Below are positions 42,138 to 50,913 of a DNA stretch of 64,000 nt, piece after piece (within the stretch, counting starts at the first letter, position 1; every line of letters begins with the position of its first letter). The position numbers and the translations under genes are program-made. The notes beneath the pieces were generated by a model. The model ran no database searches. It had not been told where the DNA came from and saw only the letters and a list, made by a program, of their open reading frames with translations. Source of the stretch: CAYWVR01 sp964461715 (GTDB lineage: Bacteria > Planctomycetota > Phycisphaerae > FEN-1346); the NCBI GenBank assembly GCA_964461715.1, contig CAYWVR010000002.1:62001-126000 (forward strand). The letters run 5' to 3'.

Positions 42138-43001
42138 GTGGGAAACGTCTGGGACGCGATGAAGAAGCATAACCGGGAGACGCGACCGCCCGCCAACACC
42201 CGGGAATCCCCACCAGCCCCGGCGCCGGCCTCGCCCGATCGAGCCCCCGTCGCCGACGCCCTCGAGACGGCGCCCGAGACCCCGGCTTCCGAGCCGAAAG
42301 GGCCGCGACGCCTCGCGACCCGGGCCCAGCTCAACGGCTACGACCGGACGCTCGTGGCCCACTACGACCGCGGCGGACGCCTGACCGAGGATTACCGCGC
42401 CCTGCGCACGAACCTCCTGGCCCAGTACCGTAAGGGCCGGTTCTGCCTCATGCTCATCAGCTCCGAGGCCGGCGAGGGAAAGACCGTGACGTGCCTGAAC
42501 CTGGCCCTCGTGATGGCCGAGATGCCCGACCGCCGCACCGTCGTCGTCGACCTCGACATCCGCAAGGGCCAAGCCTCGCGCATGATGAAGGTGAGTCGGG
42601 ACCGTGGCGCCGCCGACGTGCTCCGCGGCGAGGCCGCCGTCGCCGACGTCATCAAGCCGACGACCTACCCGAACCTGTCGATCGTCCCGGCCGGCCGGGC
42701 CAACCGGGCCGAGATCGGCGAGCTCTTCGGCCAGACCGACCTGGACGAGATGCTGGGCGAGCTGCGGCGCCGGTTCGATTACGTCCTCATCGACACGCCG
42801 CCCGTTGCCGGGTTCTCTGACGCCGGCATGATCGGACGGAGCGTCAACGACGCCCTCGTGGTCGTCCGCATGAACAAGACCCATCGCGAGTCGGTGGACA
42901 AGGCCATCCGGCTCCTCCACGCGGCCAACGTCAACCCGGTCGGCGTCGTCCTGACCCACCAGCGTTACTACATCCCGGACTACCTCTATCGCTACTCGTG
43001 A
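42138..43001 (+). CDS. Tyrosine autokinase (CpsD/CapB type)
   Basis: A 287-residue BY-kinase. After a disordered Pro/Ala-rich start (about residues 10-55) come Walker A SSEAGEGKTVTCLNLA, Walker A' VVVDLDIRKG and Walker B VLIDTPPVAG. The C-terminus is tyrosine rich (RYYIPDYLYRYS), as needed for autophosphorylation. It pairs with the upstream chain-length protein to control polymerisation and export. GTG 42138 with AGGAG upstream is the start, 14 bp after the ATPase gene. Confidence 0.92.
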   Translation: MGNVWDAMKKHNRETRPPANTRESPPAPAPASPDRAPVADALETAPETPASEPKGPRRLATRAQLNGYDRTLVAHYDRGGRLTEDYRALRTNLLAQYRKGRFCLMLISSEAGEGKTVTCLNLALVMAEMPDRRTVVVDLDIRKGQASRMMKVSRDRGAADVLRGEAAVADVIKPTTYPNLSIVPAGRANRAEIGELFGQTDLDEMLGELRRRFDYVLIDTPPVAGFSDAGMIGRSVNDALVVVRMNKTHRESVDKAIRLLHAANVNPVGVVLTHQRYYIPDYLYRYS

Positions 43002-43029
43002 CGCCCGGGCGCCGCGCCGGGAGAGCCAT

Positions 43030-44097
43030 GTGGGACCCGCAACCGACATGGATTGCCGCACCGTCAACGTCAGACCGGCCGCCGAGGCCGATACCGAGGC
43101 GTGGGATGCCTTTATCCAGGCCCGGCCGGACGCCACGGTCTTCCACCGCCGCGCCTGGTCCGACGCCGTCGCCGACGCCTACGGCCACCGGCCGCGCCAT
43201 CTCGCGGCCTGGTCCGAGCAGCGCCTCGTCGGCCTGCTGCCGCTGATGGAGGTCCGGAGCCTTTTGGTGGGGCGAGTGCTCGTCTCGGTGCCATACGCGA
43301 CGTACGGCGGCATCGTGGCCGAGGACGACAACGTCACGGCCGCCCTGGCCGAGGGGGCCTGCGCCTTGGCCCGCGATCGCGGGACCCGGTACCTGGAGCT
43401 TCGACATCGCGAGGCGCGACCGCTGGACCTGCCGACCATCGACCGCTACGACACGTTCCGCAAGGCCCTGCCCGAGCGGGCCGAGGACGTGCTCCCGGGC
43501 CTGCCGCGCAAGACGCGCACCGCCGTCCGCCGCAGCCTCAAGGCCCTGGGCGAGAAGGCCGTCGAGACGGGGCCGCATCTGCTGGACGTCGTCTACGACC
43601 TGTACGCGTTCACGATGCGGCGGCTGGGATCGCCGAACTACCGCCGGCGGTTCTTCCACGCCTTGGCCGACCGCTACGGCGACGACTGCGTCGCGCTGGT
43701 CGTGTGGGACGGGGCGACACCCGTGGCGGGCGTGATCAGTTTCATCTTTCGCGACGAGATCGTGCCGTACTTCTCCGGCAGCCTGCCCGAGGGCCAGGCG
43801 ACCCGGGCGAACAACCTGATGTACAGTCGACTGATGGAGATCGCGGTCGAGCGCGGGCTGCGGGCCTTCGACTTTAACCGCACCCGCCGCGATAACCGCG
43901 GACCCTACGACTTCAAGCGTCACCACGGTTTCGAGCCGTCGCCGCTGGCGTACCACGTGTATCGGACCGACGGCGGCCCGCTTCCGAACCTGAGTCCGAG
44001 CAACCGGAAGTTCGCGCTGGCCGCCCGCCTCTGGCAGCGTCTGCCCCTGTGCGTGACGCGGCCGGCGGGCGCCTGTGTGACAAAGTGGATCCCCTGA
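43030..44097 (+). CDS. FemAB-related GNAT protein, PEP-CTERM system type
   Basis: A 355-residue double-GNAT protein of the FemAB-like family linked to PEP-CTERM loci. It shows VFHRRAWSDAVADAYGHRPRH near the N-terminus, then VSVPYATYGGIVAEDD, LPRKTRTAVRRSLKAL, PVAGVISFIFRDEIVPYFSG, ANNLMYSRLMEIAVERGLRA and DFKRHHGFEP. These proteins are thought to transfer an aminoacyl or acyl group during envelope or polysaccharide modification. GTG 43030 with GGGAG upstream is favoured; ATG 43048 is the alternative. An atypical tRNA follows 30 bp downstream. Confidence 0.88.
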   Translation: MGPATDMDCRTVNVRPAAEADTEAWDAFIQARPDATVFHRRAWSDAVADAYGHRPRHLAAWSEQRLVGLLPLMEVRSLLVGRVLVSVPYATYGGIVAEDDNVTAALAEGACALARDRGTRYLELRHREARPLDLPTIDRYDTFRKALPERAEDVLPGLPRKTRTAVRRSLKALGEKAVETGPHLLDVVYDLYAFTMRRLGSPNYRRRFFHALADRYGDDCVALVVWDGATPVAGVISFIFRDEIVPYFSGSLPEGQATRANNLMYSRLMEIAVERGLRAFDFNRTRRDNRGPYDFKRHHGFEPSPLAYHVYRTDGGPLPNLSPSNRKFALAARLWQRLPLCVTRPAGACVTKWIP

Positions 44098-44127
44098 CGG
44101 GGACGGACCTGCAAACGGAGGGACCCT

Positions 44128-44204
44128 AGGCGGGTAGCTCAGTTGGCAGAGCGCCCGGAATACACCCGGGAGGTCGCGTGGTTCGAATCCCGCCCCGCCT
44201 ACCA
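44128..44204 (+). tRNA. Atypical tRNA-Val (TAC anticodon), possibly defective
   Basis: The acceptor AGGCGGG (44128-44134) pairs perfectly with CCCGCCT (44194-44200), followed by A and encoded CCA (44202-44204). The D arm is GCTC/GAGC and the anticodon stem CCCGG/CCGGG. The loop reads AATACAC, giving anticodon TAC but with A instead of the universal U at position 33. The T stem has an extra base: GCG, T, GG against CCCGC. Both faults would impair a normal tRNA. It lies inside the exopolysaccharide cluster between two co-directional genes. It may be a decaying copy or a tRNA with altered function. Confidence 0.75.
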
Positions 44205-44232
44205 GTCTGGACGCCTCGAGTGGACGGCCCGC

Positions 44233-45480
44233 ATGAAACGGCTGCTCTATATCGCCCATCGCGTGCCCTACCCGCCGGACAAGGGGGAGCGCGTCCGCGC
44301 CTACCATGAGATCCGCGCCCTCGCCGAGGCGTTCCACGTCACCTTGGCCGCCCTCGCTCACACCCGGGCCGACGAAACCGCCGCGCGCGAGCTGACGCCT
44401 TGGTGCGAGGAGATCCTCGTCGAACGCGCCGGCGGGCTCCGGGGGCTGGTGCGGGGGGCCTGGAGCCTCCTGACGGGCGGGTCCGTGACGACCGGGTACT
44501 TCCGCAGCCGCCGCCTCGCACGCCGTCTTCGCGAGGCCGAGGCGTTCGACGTCGCCGTGGGCTACGCCTCCAGCGTCCTGCCCTACCTCCTGGCGGCCCC
44601 GGCCGCGTCGCGGGTCATGGACCTCGTCGACACCGACAGCGCCAAGTGGGCAAGCTACGCCCGTTGCGACCGCTGGCCGAAACGGGTCCTCTACCGGGCG
44701 GAGGCGCGCGGCGTACGCGCTCTGGAGCGGCGCGCGCTCGAGACGTGCGACGCCGTGCTCCTGGCGAGCGAGGCCGAGGTCGCCGCCCTCGGCATGTCCG
44801 ATCCGAAGCTCCGCGCCGTCGCCAACGGCGTCGACACCGAGTACTTCACGCCGCCCGAGGCGGAGGCCGACGGCCCGCCGTCCCTCGTCTTCACGGGATC
44901 GATGGACTACCGGCCGAACGTCGAGGCGGTGACCTGGTTCGCAAAGGAGGCCTGGCCGGCGCTCCGCGAGGCCGTGCCCGAGCTGCGGTTCGTCATCGTC
45001 GGGCGCGACCCGGCCCCCGCCGTCCGCCGGCTCGCGGAGACGCTCGGCATCACGGTCACCGGTTCGGTGCCGGACGTGCGGCCCTATCTGGCGTCGGCGA
45101 CGGCGGTCGTGGCGCCGCTGGGCATCGCGCGAGGCGTCCAGAACAAGGTCCTGGAGGCGATGGCCATGGGGCGGGCCGTCGTCGCCTCGTCGGGCGCCCT
45201 GGAGGGACTGGACGTCGCCGTCGGGGAGGAGGCCCTCCGAGCGGACACGCCGCCCGAGTGGCGTGTGGCGATCACGGGCCTCTTGGACGATGCCGCGCGG
45301 CGCCGCGCCCTGGGCGCGGCCGCCCGGGGGCGGGTCGAATCCGACTCCAGCTGGCCGGCGCGGATGGCGCCGCTGGTGGACCTTTGCCGCCGTCTCGCCG
45401 CCCAAGAGGCCACGGCCGAGGCCGCCGATGCGTCCCCGCGCCCCCTCACGCCGCCCGTCCACGGGAGGGCCGACGCCTGA
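44233..45480 (+). CDS. GT4 sugar transferase, PEP-CTERM/exosortase associated (Stp1 type)
   Basis: A 415-residue GT-B glycosyltransferase. The start LLYIAHRVPYPPDKGERVRA is the hallmark of the exosortase-associated Stp1 family. The acceptor domain has MDLVDTDSAKWASYA, and the donor domain has VANGVDTEYFTP, LVFTGSMDYRPNVEAVTWF, and NKVLEAMAMGRAVVAS with the nucleotide-sugar glutamate. It adds one sugar to the lipid-linked repeat at the cytoplasmic face. The ATG at 44233 was chosen because upstream codons overlap the tRNA; no strong ribosome-binding site is seen. Confidence 0.9.
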   Translation: MKRLLYIAHRVPYPPDKGERVRAYHEIRALAEAFHVTLAALAHTRADETAARELTPWCEEILVERAGGLRGLVRGAWSLLTGGSVTTGYFRSRRLARRLREAEAFDVAVGYASSVLPYLLAAPAASRVMDLVDTDSAKWASYARCDRWPKRVLYRAEARGVRALERRALETCDAVLLASEAEVAALGMSDPKLRAVANGVDTEYFTPPEAEADGPPSLVFTGSMDYRPNVEAVTWFAKEAWPALREAVPELRFVIVGRDPAPAVRRLAETLGITVTGSVPDVRPYLASATAVVAPLGIARGVQNKVLEAMAMGRAVVASSGALEGLDVAVGEEALRADTPPEWRVAITGLLDDAARRRALGAAARGRVESDSSWPARMAPLVDLCRRLAAQEATAEAADASPRPLTPPVHGRADA

Positions 45481-45481
45481 C

Positions 45482-45877
45482 ATGGAATCCTGGTTCCGCA
45501 ACATGGATTCGCCGCCCATGCACTTCGCCGTGGGCATGGTGTGCGGCGGGGCGCTCTGGATGCTGGTCGTCCTGATTCGGCCGCGGTGGTGGGTCTACAC
45601 GCCGATTGCCATGACCCTGGGCGGGCTCTGGGCCGAGGGCCCGGACCTCCCCCTGCTGTTCCACTACTACCCGAGCCTCTCGCCCGACTGGGTCCGCGGC
45701 AACGGCTGGTCCGAGGCCCTGCACGGCAAGTGGGCTAATCTCTTCTTCTTTCACGGATGGATCGACACCTCCGGCGAGGGGAGCATGGTCCGGGGATGGG
45801 CGCTGACGATTGCGCTCTACGGGGGATGGTGCGCCGTCTTCATGGTCCGCGAGTGGCTCAGGCGGAGGACCGGGTAA
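45482..45877 (+). CDS. Unknown small membrane protein
   Basis: A 131-residue protein I do not recognise. Helices lie at about residues 15-33 (FAVGMVCGGALWMLVVLI), 38-50 and 105-125. A central hydrophilic loop holds LLFHYYPSLSPDW and NLFFFHGWIDTSGEG, with several aromatic residues and two histidines. It begins one base after the preceding stop and ends 4 bp before the next start, so it is co-translated with the glycosyltransferases. A role in lipid-linked sugar handling is possible from context only. Confidence 0.7.
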   Translation: MESWFRNMDSPPMHFAVGMVCGGALWMLVVLIRPRWWVYTPIAMTLGGLWAEGPDLPLLFHYYPSLSPDWVRGNGWSEALHGKWANLFFFHGWIDTSGEGSMVRGWALTIALYGGWCAVFMVREWLRRRTG

Positions 45878-45881
45878 GGCG

Positions 45882-47555
45882 ATGATCGAAGGCCGGACCA
45901 TCCTGTGCTTTGCGAGCGGCTACGACGCCCCGCCCACAAGCAAGCACCACGTCATGCGCCGTCTGGCGGAGCGGAACGTCGTTCTCTGGGTCAACTACCA
46001 CGCGTCGCGGGTCCCCTCGGCCGGCGCGTCGGACGCCGCCTACATCGTCGCCAAGCTCGGACAGGTGGCCGGGGGCCTTCGCCGGGCGCATCCGAACCTC
46101 TACGTCCTGACCCCCCTGGTCGTCCCTTTGCCCACCTCGCGCTTGGCGAGAGAGACGAATCGGATACTGCTGGTCATGCAGGTGCGGGCGGCGCTGGCGC
46201 GGGTCCGACAGGGGCCGCTCCAGGTCTGGTCCTTCGCCCCGGACGTTGCCTATGCTCTGGACGCCTTCGACGCCGAGGCCGTCGTCTACTACTGTGTCGA
46301 CGACTTCGCGTCGTTCTCCGGCTACGACCGCGGGCAGGTCCTGGCCGACGAGGAGACTCTCTGCCGCCGCGCCGACCTCGTCGTCACCACCAGCCGCGCG
46401 CTCCAGGACGCCAAGGCGCCGCTGAATCCGAACACGATCCTCGTGCCGCACGGCGTGGACTACGCTCACTTCGCGCGCGCAATCGAGAAGGACCTGCCGG
46501 TTCCCGAGGACCTGGCGGACATCCCGCACCCGGTCCTGGGATTCTTCGGGCTCATCCGCGACTGGGTGGACCTGGACCTCGTGGCCGAGGTGGCGCGGCG
46601 GCGGCCCGCGTGGCACGTCGTCCTGGTCGGCGATTCGACGGTGGATCTCACCCCGTACCGGGACTTGCCGAACCTGCATTTCGTCGGCCGCAAGCCCTAC
46701 GAAGACCTCCCCGCCTGGTGCCGCCGCTTCGACGTCGGCCTTATCCCGTTCAAGATCAACGACCTGACGGAGGCCGTGAACCCGATCAAGCTTCGGGAGT
46801 ACCTGGCAGCGGGTCTGCCCGTGCTTTCGACGCCGCTGCCGGAGGTCGTGGCCTGCGGCTTCCCGGTGCGCGTCGTCGAGGGCCCGGACGGCTTCGTGGG
46901 GGCGTGCGAGGCCGCGCTGGCCGAAGGCGCCGGCATCGAAGCCCGCCGATCTCGCTCGGCCCCCATGGCCGAGGAGACGTGGGACCGCAAGGTCGACCGG
47001 ATCGCCGACCGCCTGATCGCCGCCGCGTCCGATCAGCCCGCGAGAGGGGCCGCGACACGGCGGCGCCGCGTCATGGTCGGCGTCGCGGGCGGGGGATTCG
47101 TCATCCAGTGCAAGAATCTCCTCCGCGCCTGCCCCGAGACGGTCGAGCTCCTCGTGACGGGTCCCGAGCACGCCGTGGCCCAGTACGACGCGTGGCGAGA
47201 CCGATGGCTCTCGGACGACGGGTCGTGGTTCGCCACGCGCCAGCTCCGGAGCCACGGACGTCTCCAGTCCGCACTGGCGGCGGCCCTGGGGTCGTTACGG
47301 TGTCTGGAGCTGGTGTACGAGCACCGCCCGGACGCGGTCGTGGCAGTCGGGCATCGCATCGCCGTCTTCCTGCTGGCAGCCGGACGGCTTCTCGGGACCC
47401 GGACGGCTTTCGTCGAGTGCATCACGCGGGTTCGGCGCCCGTCGCGGACCGGCCGGATCGTCTCGGGCCTCGGGCTGGCGGATCGTGTTTTCGTCCAGTG
47501 GCCACAGACCCGTCGCCTCTACCGGAGGGCCGTCTACGGCGGCCGCATCCTATGA
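45882..47555 (+). CDS. Fusion: GT-B glycosyltransferase plus Alg14/PssD-like domain
   Basis: A 557-residue two-part protein. Residues 1-390 form a glycosyltransferase of the teichuronic/TuaH-like GT-B type (VVYYCVDDFASFSGYD, VPHGVDYAHF, LGFFGLIRDWVDLDLV, NPIKLREYLAAGLPVLSTPL). Residues about 405-557 match Alg14/PssD, the membrane-binding half of a split transferase. There MVGVAGGGFVIQCKNLL replaces the usual glycine loop, followed by HRPDAVVAVGHRIAVFLLAA, AFVECITRV and DRVFVQWPQTRRLY. The next gene encodes the Alg13/PssE half and overlaps by 4 bp, so the second unit is probably complete. One protein thus brings two transfer steps together. TAAGG lies just before the ATG. Confidence 0.82.
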   Translation: MIEGRTILCFASGYDAPPTSKHHVMRRLAERNVVLWVNYHASRVPSAGASDAAYIVAKLGQVAGGLRRAHPNLYVLTPLVVPLPTSRLARETNRILLVMQVRAALARVRQGPLQVWSFAPDVAYALDAFDAEAVVYYCVDDFASFSGYDRGQVLADEETLCRRADLVVTTSRALQDAKAPLNPNTILVPHGVDYAHFARAIEKDLPVPEDLADIPHPVLGFFGLIRDWVDLDLVAEVARRRPAWHVVLVGDSTVDLTPYRDLPNLHFVGRKPYEDLPAWCRRFDVGLIPFKINDLTEAVNPIKLREYLAAGLPVLSTPLPEVVACGFPVRVVEGPDGFVGACEAALAEGAGIEARRSRSAPMAEETWDRKVDRIADRLIAAASDQPARGAATRRRRVMVGVAGGGFVIQCKNLLRACPETVELLVTGPEHAVAQYDAWRDRWLSDDGSWFATRQLRSHGRLQSALAAALGSLRCLELVYEHRPDAVVAVGHRIAVFLLAAGRLLGTRTAFVECITRVRRPSRTGRIVSGLGLADRVFVQWPQTRRLYRRAVYGGRIL

Positions 47556-48004
47556 TCCTCGTGACCGTGGGCACGACCTATTACGACGAGCTGGTGCGTG
47601 AGGTCGACCGGCTGGTGGTCGTCGGGGCCATCACCGAGCCGGTCTTCGCCCAGATCGGCATGGGGAAGTACGAGCCGCAGCACATGGAATGGACTCGCTA
47701 CGTTGACCGTCTCGAGCCGCTCTATCGGGAGGCGAGCCTCGTCATCTGCCACGGCGGCGTAGGGACGGTGTTCGAGCTGTTGGCGCTGGGGCGGCCGACG
47801 ATCGCCGTCGCCAACCGGGCCCTCGCGGACGATCACCAGGCCGACCTGCTCCGCGCCATTGCCGGGCGAGGCTGGTGCACGTGCTGCTTCTCGCCGACCG
47901 AGCTCGAAGCGGCGCTCAAGACGCCCCGCCCGGCGATTCCCTATCCGGACGAGCCGGTCCTGGCAGGCCGCATCTGGGACTATCTGACCACCCCGAGGAC
48001 GTGA
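47552..48004 (+). CDS. Alg13/PssE-like glycosyltransferase subunit
   Basis: A 150-residue protein equal to the C-terminal half of GT28 enzymes. MILVTVGTTYYDELVREVD at the start is followed by FAQIGMGKYEP, then ASLVICHGGVGTVFELLALGRPTIAVANRA, the UDP-sugar binding block. DDHQADLL and GWCTCC follow. Alg13-type subunits bind the nucleotide sugar and need an Alg14-type partner at the membrane, which the preceding gene encodes at its C-terminus. Its ATG overlaps the partner's stop (ATGA), consistent with coupled synthesis of a two-subunit enzyme. Confidence 0.88.
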   Translation: MILVTVGTTYYDELVREVDRLVVVGAITEPVFAQIGMGKYEPQHMEWTRYVDRLEPLYREASLVICHGGVGTVFELLALGRPTIAVANRALADDHQADLLRAIAGRGWCTCCFSPTELEAALKTPRPAIPYPDEPVLAGRIWDYLTTPRT

Positions 48005-48006
48005 CC

Positions 48007-49485
48007 ATGGACCTTCGGATGCACAAGGTGCCGGACTGGCCGAAGCTCGCCTGGGTCGCGCGCATGCGTCCCGGCGGCGCGGCCGTCGAGGCACTCCACG
48101 GCCCGTACGTGGAGCGCCGCCGGGACTGGTGCGTCGAGGCCGTGTGGGCGGGACGCTTCGAGGAGGGCGACTTCGACCGGACGGACCTCGTCTTCGGAAC
48201 GGGCGTTCGCCTCCGCGACGGCGTCGTCCGGTTCGTCAATGCGGGCACGGGGGTGGACCGCCTGTGGCACGTGGCCCACGAGGGCGGGTACGCTGTCAGC
48301 AACTCGCTGCCCGCGCTGCTGGCGGTGACGGGCCTGGCCCTCCGCGAGGACTATACGGGCTACTCCGACGACATCCAGAGCGTCGAGGTGCGGGGCATCC
48401 GGCACTATGTCCGCGAGATTCCCTCGTCCGGGCCGCCCCTCGGCGTCCTTTACTTCGACGACCTGGTCTATGACGGACGGACGCTCGTCGCGGCCGAGAA
48501 ACCGAGCGTCGCCCCGCCCTTCCCGACCTTTGCCGCCTACGAGGCATTTCTCATCGAGACGGCCCATGCCCTGGGCGAGAACAGCCGCGCGCGGGACCGC
48601 CGGTGGCCGGTGACCGGGATCGTCGGCGTCTCGTCGGGCTACGACTCGCCGGCCGTCGCCGTTGTCGCGCGGCACGCCGGATGCACGCGGGCGGTCACGA
48701 TCCACCAGTCGCGGAGTCTCTGGCGGGGTCCGGACTCCGGGGAGCCCGTCGCGCGAGCCTTGGGGCTCCCGTGCGCCGTCTACGACCACAGCCCGCGGAA
48801 CTATCGCCTGGAGCACGCCGTGTGGGCGGCCACGGGCCTGGCAGGCGGACTGAACCTCACGCTTTTCGACTACCCGGAGCCGCTGGCCATGTTCTACAGC
48901 GGCAGCTACGGCGACAAGGTCTGGGACCGGCGCCCGCACGACCTCTCGGAGCCGGTGGGCGACCGCGACCACCTGCTGGGCGAGTTCCGGCTGATCCAGG
49001 GGCTCTTCCAGTGCGTCGTCCCCTGGTGGGGCATTCACCGCGCCGGCGAGATCAACGCCCTCGGCGCCCGCGAGGAGATGGCCCCGTGGACCCTCGGCAA
49101 CTCCTACGATCGGCCGGTTGCCCGGCGGTTGGCGGAGGAGGCGGGGATCCCGCGCAAGGCCTTCGGCATCCGCAAGAAGGACACCTCCTCGAACGTGTCC
49201 TTCCTCTGGCCGCGCACGCGCGAGGCGCAGGCCCGCTTCGCGCGGTGGCTCCGAGACCGGGGCCTGGAGGCGCCGAGCCGGGCGCGCGTGGGCCTCTTCC
49301 GGAAGCTCGCCAAGCTCGAGGGGCTCATCTACTACAACCTCCCCGCGAAGCTGCGCCCCAAGCGGCGCCTCCGGCCGTGGCTGCGCCTGGCAGGGACCCG
49401 GCGGCTCTTTCAGTGGGGCAACGAGGAACTGAAGGCCGTCTATGCGGCCGGCCTGGACGCCTTTCGGCGAGAGGCATCTCCGTGA
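48007..49485 (+). CDS. Asparagine-synthase-like amidotransferase homologue (copy 1)
   Basis: A 492-residue protein with an asparagine synthetase-type PP-loop domain. The ATP-binding motif VGVSSGYDSPAVAVVARHAG is at about residues 200-220, followed by YSGSYGDKVWDR and a late RKKDTSSN segment. The N-terminal half occupies the place of the glutaminase domain but does not begin with the catalytic cysteine, so it probably cannot use glutamine directly. Homologues are common in PEP-CTERM and exopolysaccharide clusters, where they may amidate uronic acids or join amino groups to sugars. It overlaps the next, related gene by 4 bp. Confidence 0.82.
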   Translation: MDLRMHKVPDWPKLAWVARMRPGGAAVEALHGPYVERRRDWCVEAVWAGRFEEGDFDRTDLVFGTGVRLRDGVVRFVNAGTGVDRLWHVAHEGGYAVSNSLPALLAVTGLALREDYTGYSDDIQSVEVRGIRHYVREIPSSGPPLGVLYFDDLVYDGRTLVAAEKPSVAPPFPTFAAYEAFLIETAHALGENSRARDRRWPVTGIVGVSSGYDSPAVAVVARHAGCTRAVTIHQSRSLWRGPDSGEPVARALGLPCAVYDHSPRNYRLEHAVWAATGLAGGLNLTLFDYPEPLAMFYSGSYGDKVWDRRPHDLSEPVGDRDHLLGEFRLIQGLFQCVVPWWGIHRAGEINALGAREEMAPWTLGNSYDRPVARRLAEEAGIPRKAFGIRKKDTSSNVSFLWPRTREAQARFARWLRDRGLEAPSRARVGLFRKLAKLEGLIYYNLPAKLRPKRRLRPWLRLAGTRRLFQWGNEELKAVYAAGLDAFRREASP

Positions 49486-50900
49486 CACTTGATGCCGAGC
49501 TGATGATCGACCAGTTTATCCTGGGCCGGGACGCCGACGCGATCCCGGACGGGTGGCCCGTGCGCGCTCACGACGGCCGGCGTCTCGGCCATCACCCTCA
49601 TCTGCCCGTCGCGGAGATCACCGACGGCGAGGGGACGTTCCTCGGCTGGCTCCTCGGTTGGGCCGTCGGTCCGGACGGCCGGATGGTGCGGAAGAAAGCC
49701 GTCTTCAAACAGGCTTTCGAGGCGGCGGTCGCCGAGCACGGGGGGCGCTTCGCCGCGGTGCGCTTTGCGCCGTCGGGCCCACGTTTCTACCTGGGTCCGT
49801 GCGGAGCGTTGGCGGCGGTGTACTCGCGCGAGCGAGAGGTCGTGGCGTCCTCGCTCTACATGATTCCGGGGGCGCGCGACGCCGAGACGCGCTTGATGCC
49901 CGAGCTGGGTGTGCCGGAGAGCGACCACTTCTACCCCTTCGGCCTCACCCCCCGCCGGGGGATCGAGCGACTGATCCCGCACCACTACCTCGACCTCGCG
50001 ACCTGGCAGCCCGTGCGCCACTGGCCCGCCGGCGACATCCCCGAGACGCGGGACGTCGACGCGACCGGCGAGGCGATCGGGGCGCTCGTCGAGCGGCAGA
50101 TCGCGGGCGTCATCAAGGCCGACGGACCGATCTACATGTCGCTGACCGCGGGCCGGGACTCGCGGCTGATGGCGGCCTGCGCGCGGGACCATGCCGCGCA
50201 CGTCACCTTCTTCACGATGATCGTACCGAGCGAGGGAGGGCGGCTGGATCGGCAGGCCGCTCGGAAGCTGGCCCGGCGCTGCGGCCTGGACCACCTCGTT
50301 CTGCCGCGCAAGACCCCCACAGAGGCCGACAAGCGCCTTCACATGCAGCGCACAGGCGATTGCGTAGGCTCATGGCAAAACCTGGCGACGATGGGGCAAC
50401 TGCCCGAGCGGCGTCCCGTGCTCCTCGGCATGGCCGGCGAGTTGGGCCGGGGGTTCCACTGGAGACGCGGTGACACCGAATCGAGCCGGATCACGCCCGC
50501 CGATCTCCTCGATCGCCGTGGCTTGCCGCACACGCGCGCCATCCTGGACCGCGCCGAGGCGTGGCTCGCCGGCGTGCCGGCAACCAACGCCCTGACCATC
50601 TGGGGCCTCTACTACCTGGAGCAGTACCTGGGGTGCTGGAGCGGACCGGCTCAGTACAACCCGCACAACGGGTGTTACCGCCTGTCGCCGTACTGCCATC
50701 GCGAGATTCACCAAGCCATGATGAGCCTGCCCCGGGAGTATCGCCTCCGCTGCCGCCTCGAGGACGACCTCGTCGGTCGGCGGTGGCCGGAGATGCTGAC
50801 CGTCCCGTTCAACTGGCCGATGGGTCTGGGGCGCTACGTCGCGTTCCTGAAGCGGCGTGCGGGGAAGCTGGTGGGCAAACTCGGCGCGACCGACGCCTAG
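49482..50900 (+). CDS. Asparagine-synthase-like amidotransferase homologue (copy 2)
   Basis: A 472-residue relative of the preceding gene. The PP-loop is YMSLTAGRDSRLMAACAR at about residues 217-234, with MAGELGRGFHWRRG further on. The N-terminal region (GPCGALAAVYSREREVVASS) resembles the core of a glutaminase-like domain but again lacks the terminal cysteine. The central part has FGLTPRRGIERLIPHHYLDL, close to the PxG-x-LxP-hYL pattern of asparagine-synthase-like polysaccharide proteins. The start GTG at 49482 overlaps the upstream stop (GTGA). The pair may form one complex that modifies the polymer. Confidence 0.82.
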   Translation: MTLDAELMIDQFILGRDADAIPDGWPVRAHDGRRLGHHPHLPVAEITDGEGTFLGWLLGWAVGPDGRMVRKKAVFKQAFEAAVAEHGGRFAAVRFAPSGPRFYLGPCGALAAVYSREREVVASSLYMIPGARDAETRLMPELGVPESDHFYPFGLTPRRGIERLIPHHYLDLATWQPVRHWPAGDIPETRDVDATGEAIGALVERQIAGVIKADGPIYMSLTAGRDSRLMAACARDHAAHVTFFTMIVPSEGGRLDRQAARKLARRCGLDHLVLPRKTPTEADKRLHMQRTGDCVGSWQNLATMGQLPERRPVLLGMAGELGRGFHWRRGDTESSRITPADLLDRRGLPHTRAILDRAEAWLAGVPATNALTIWGLYYLEQYLGCWSGPAQYNPHNGCYRLSPYCHREIHQAMMSLPREYRLRCRLEDDLVGRRWPEMLTVPFNWPMGLGRYVAFLKRRAGKLVGKLGATDA

Positions 50901-50913
50901 ACGGATAGAGACG

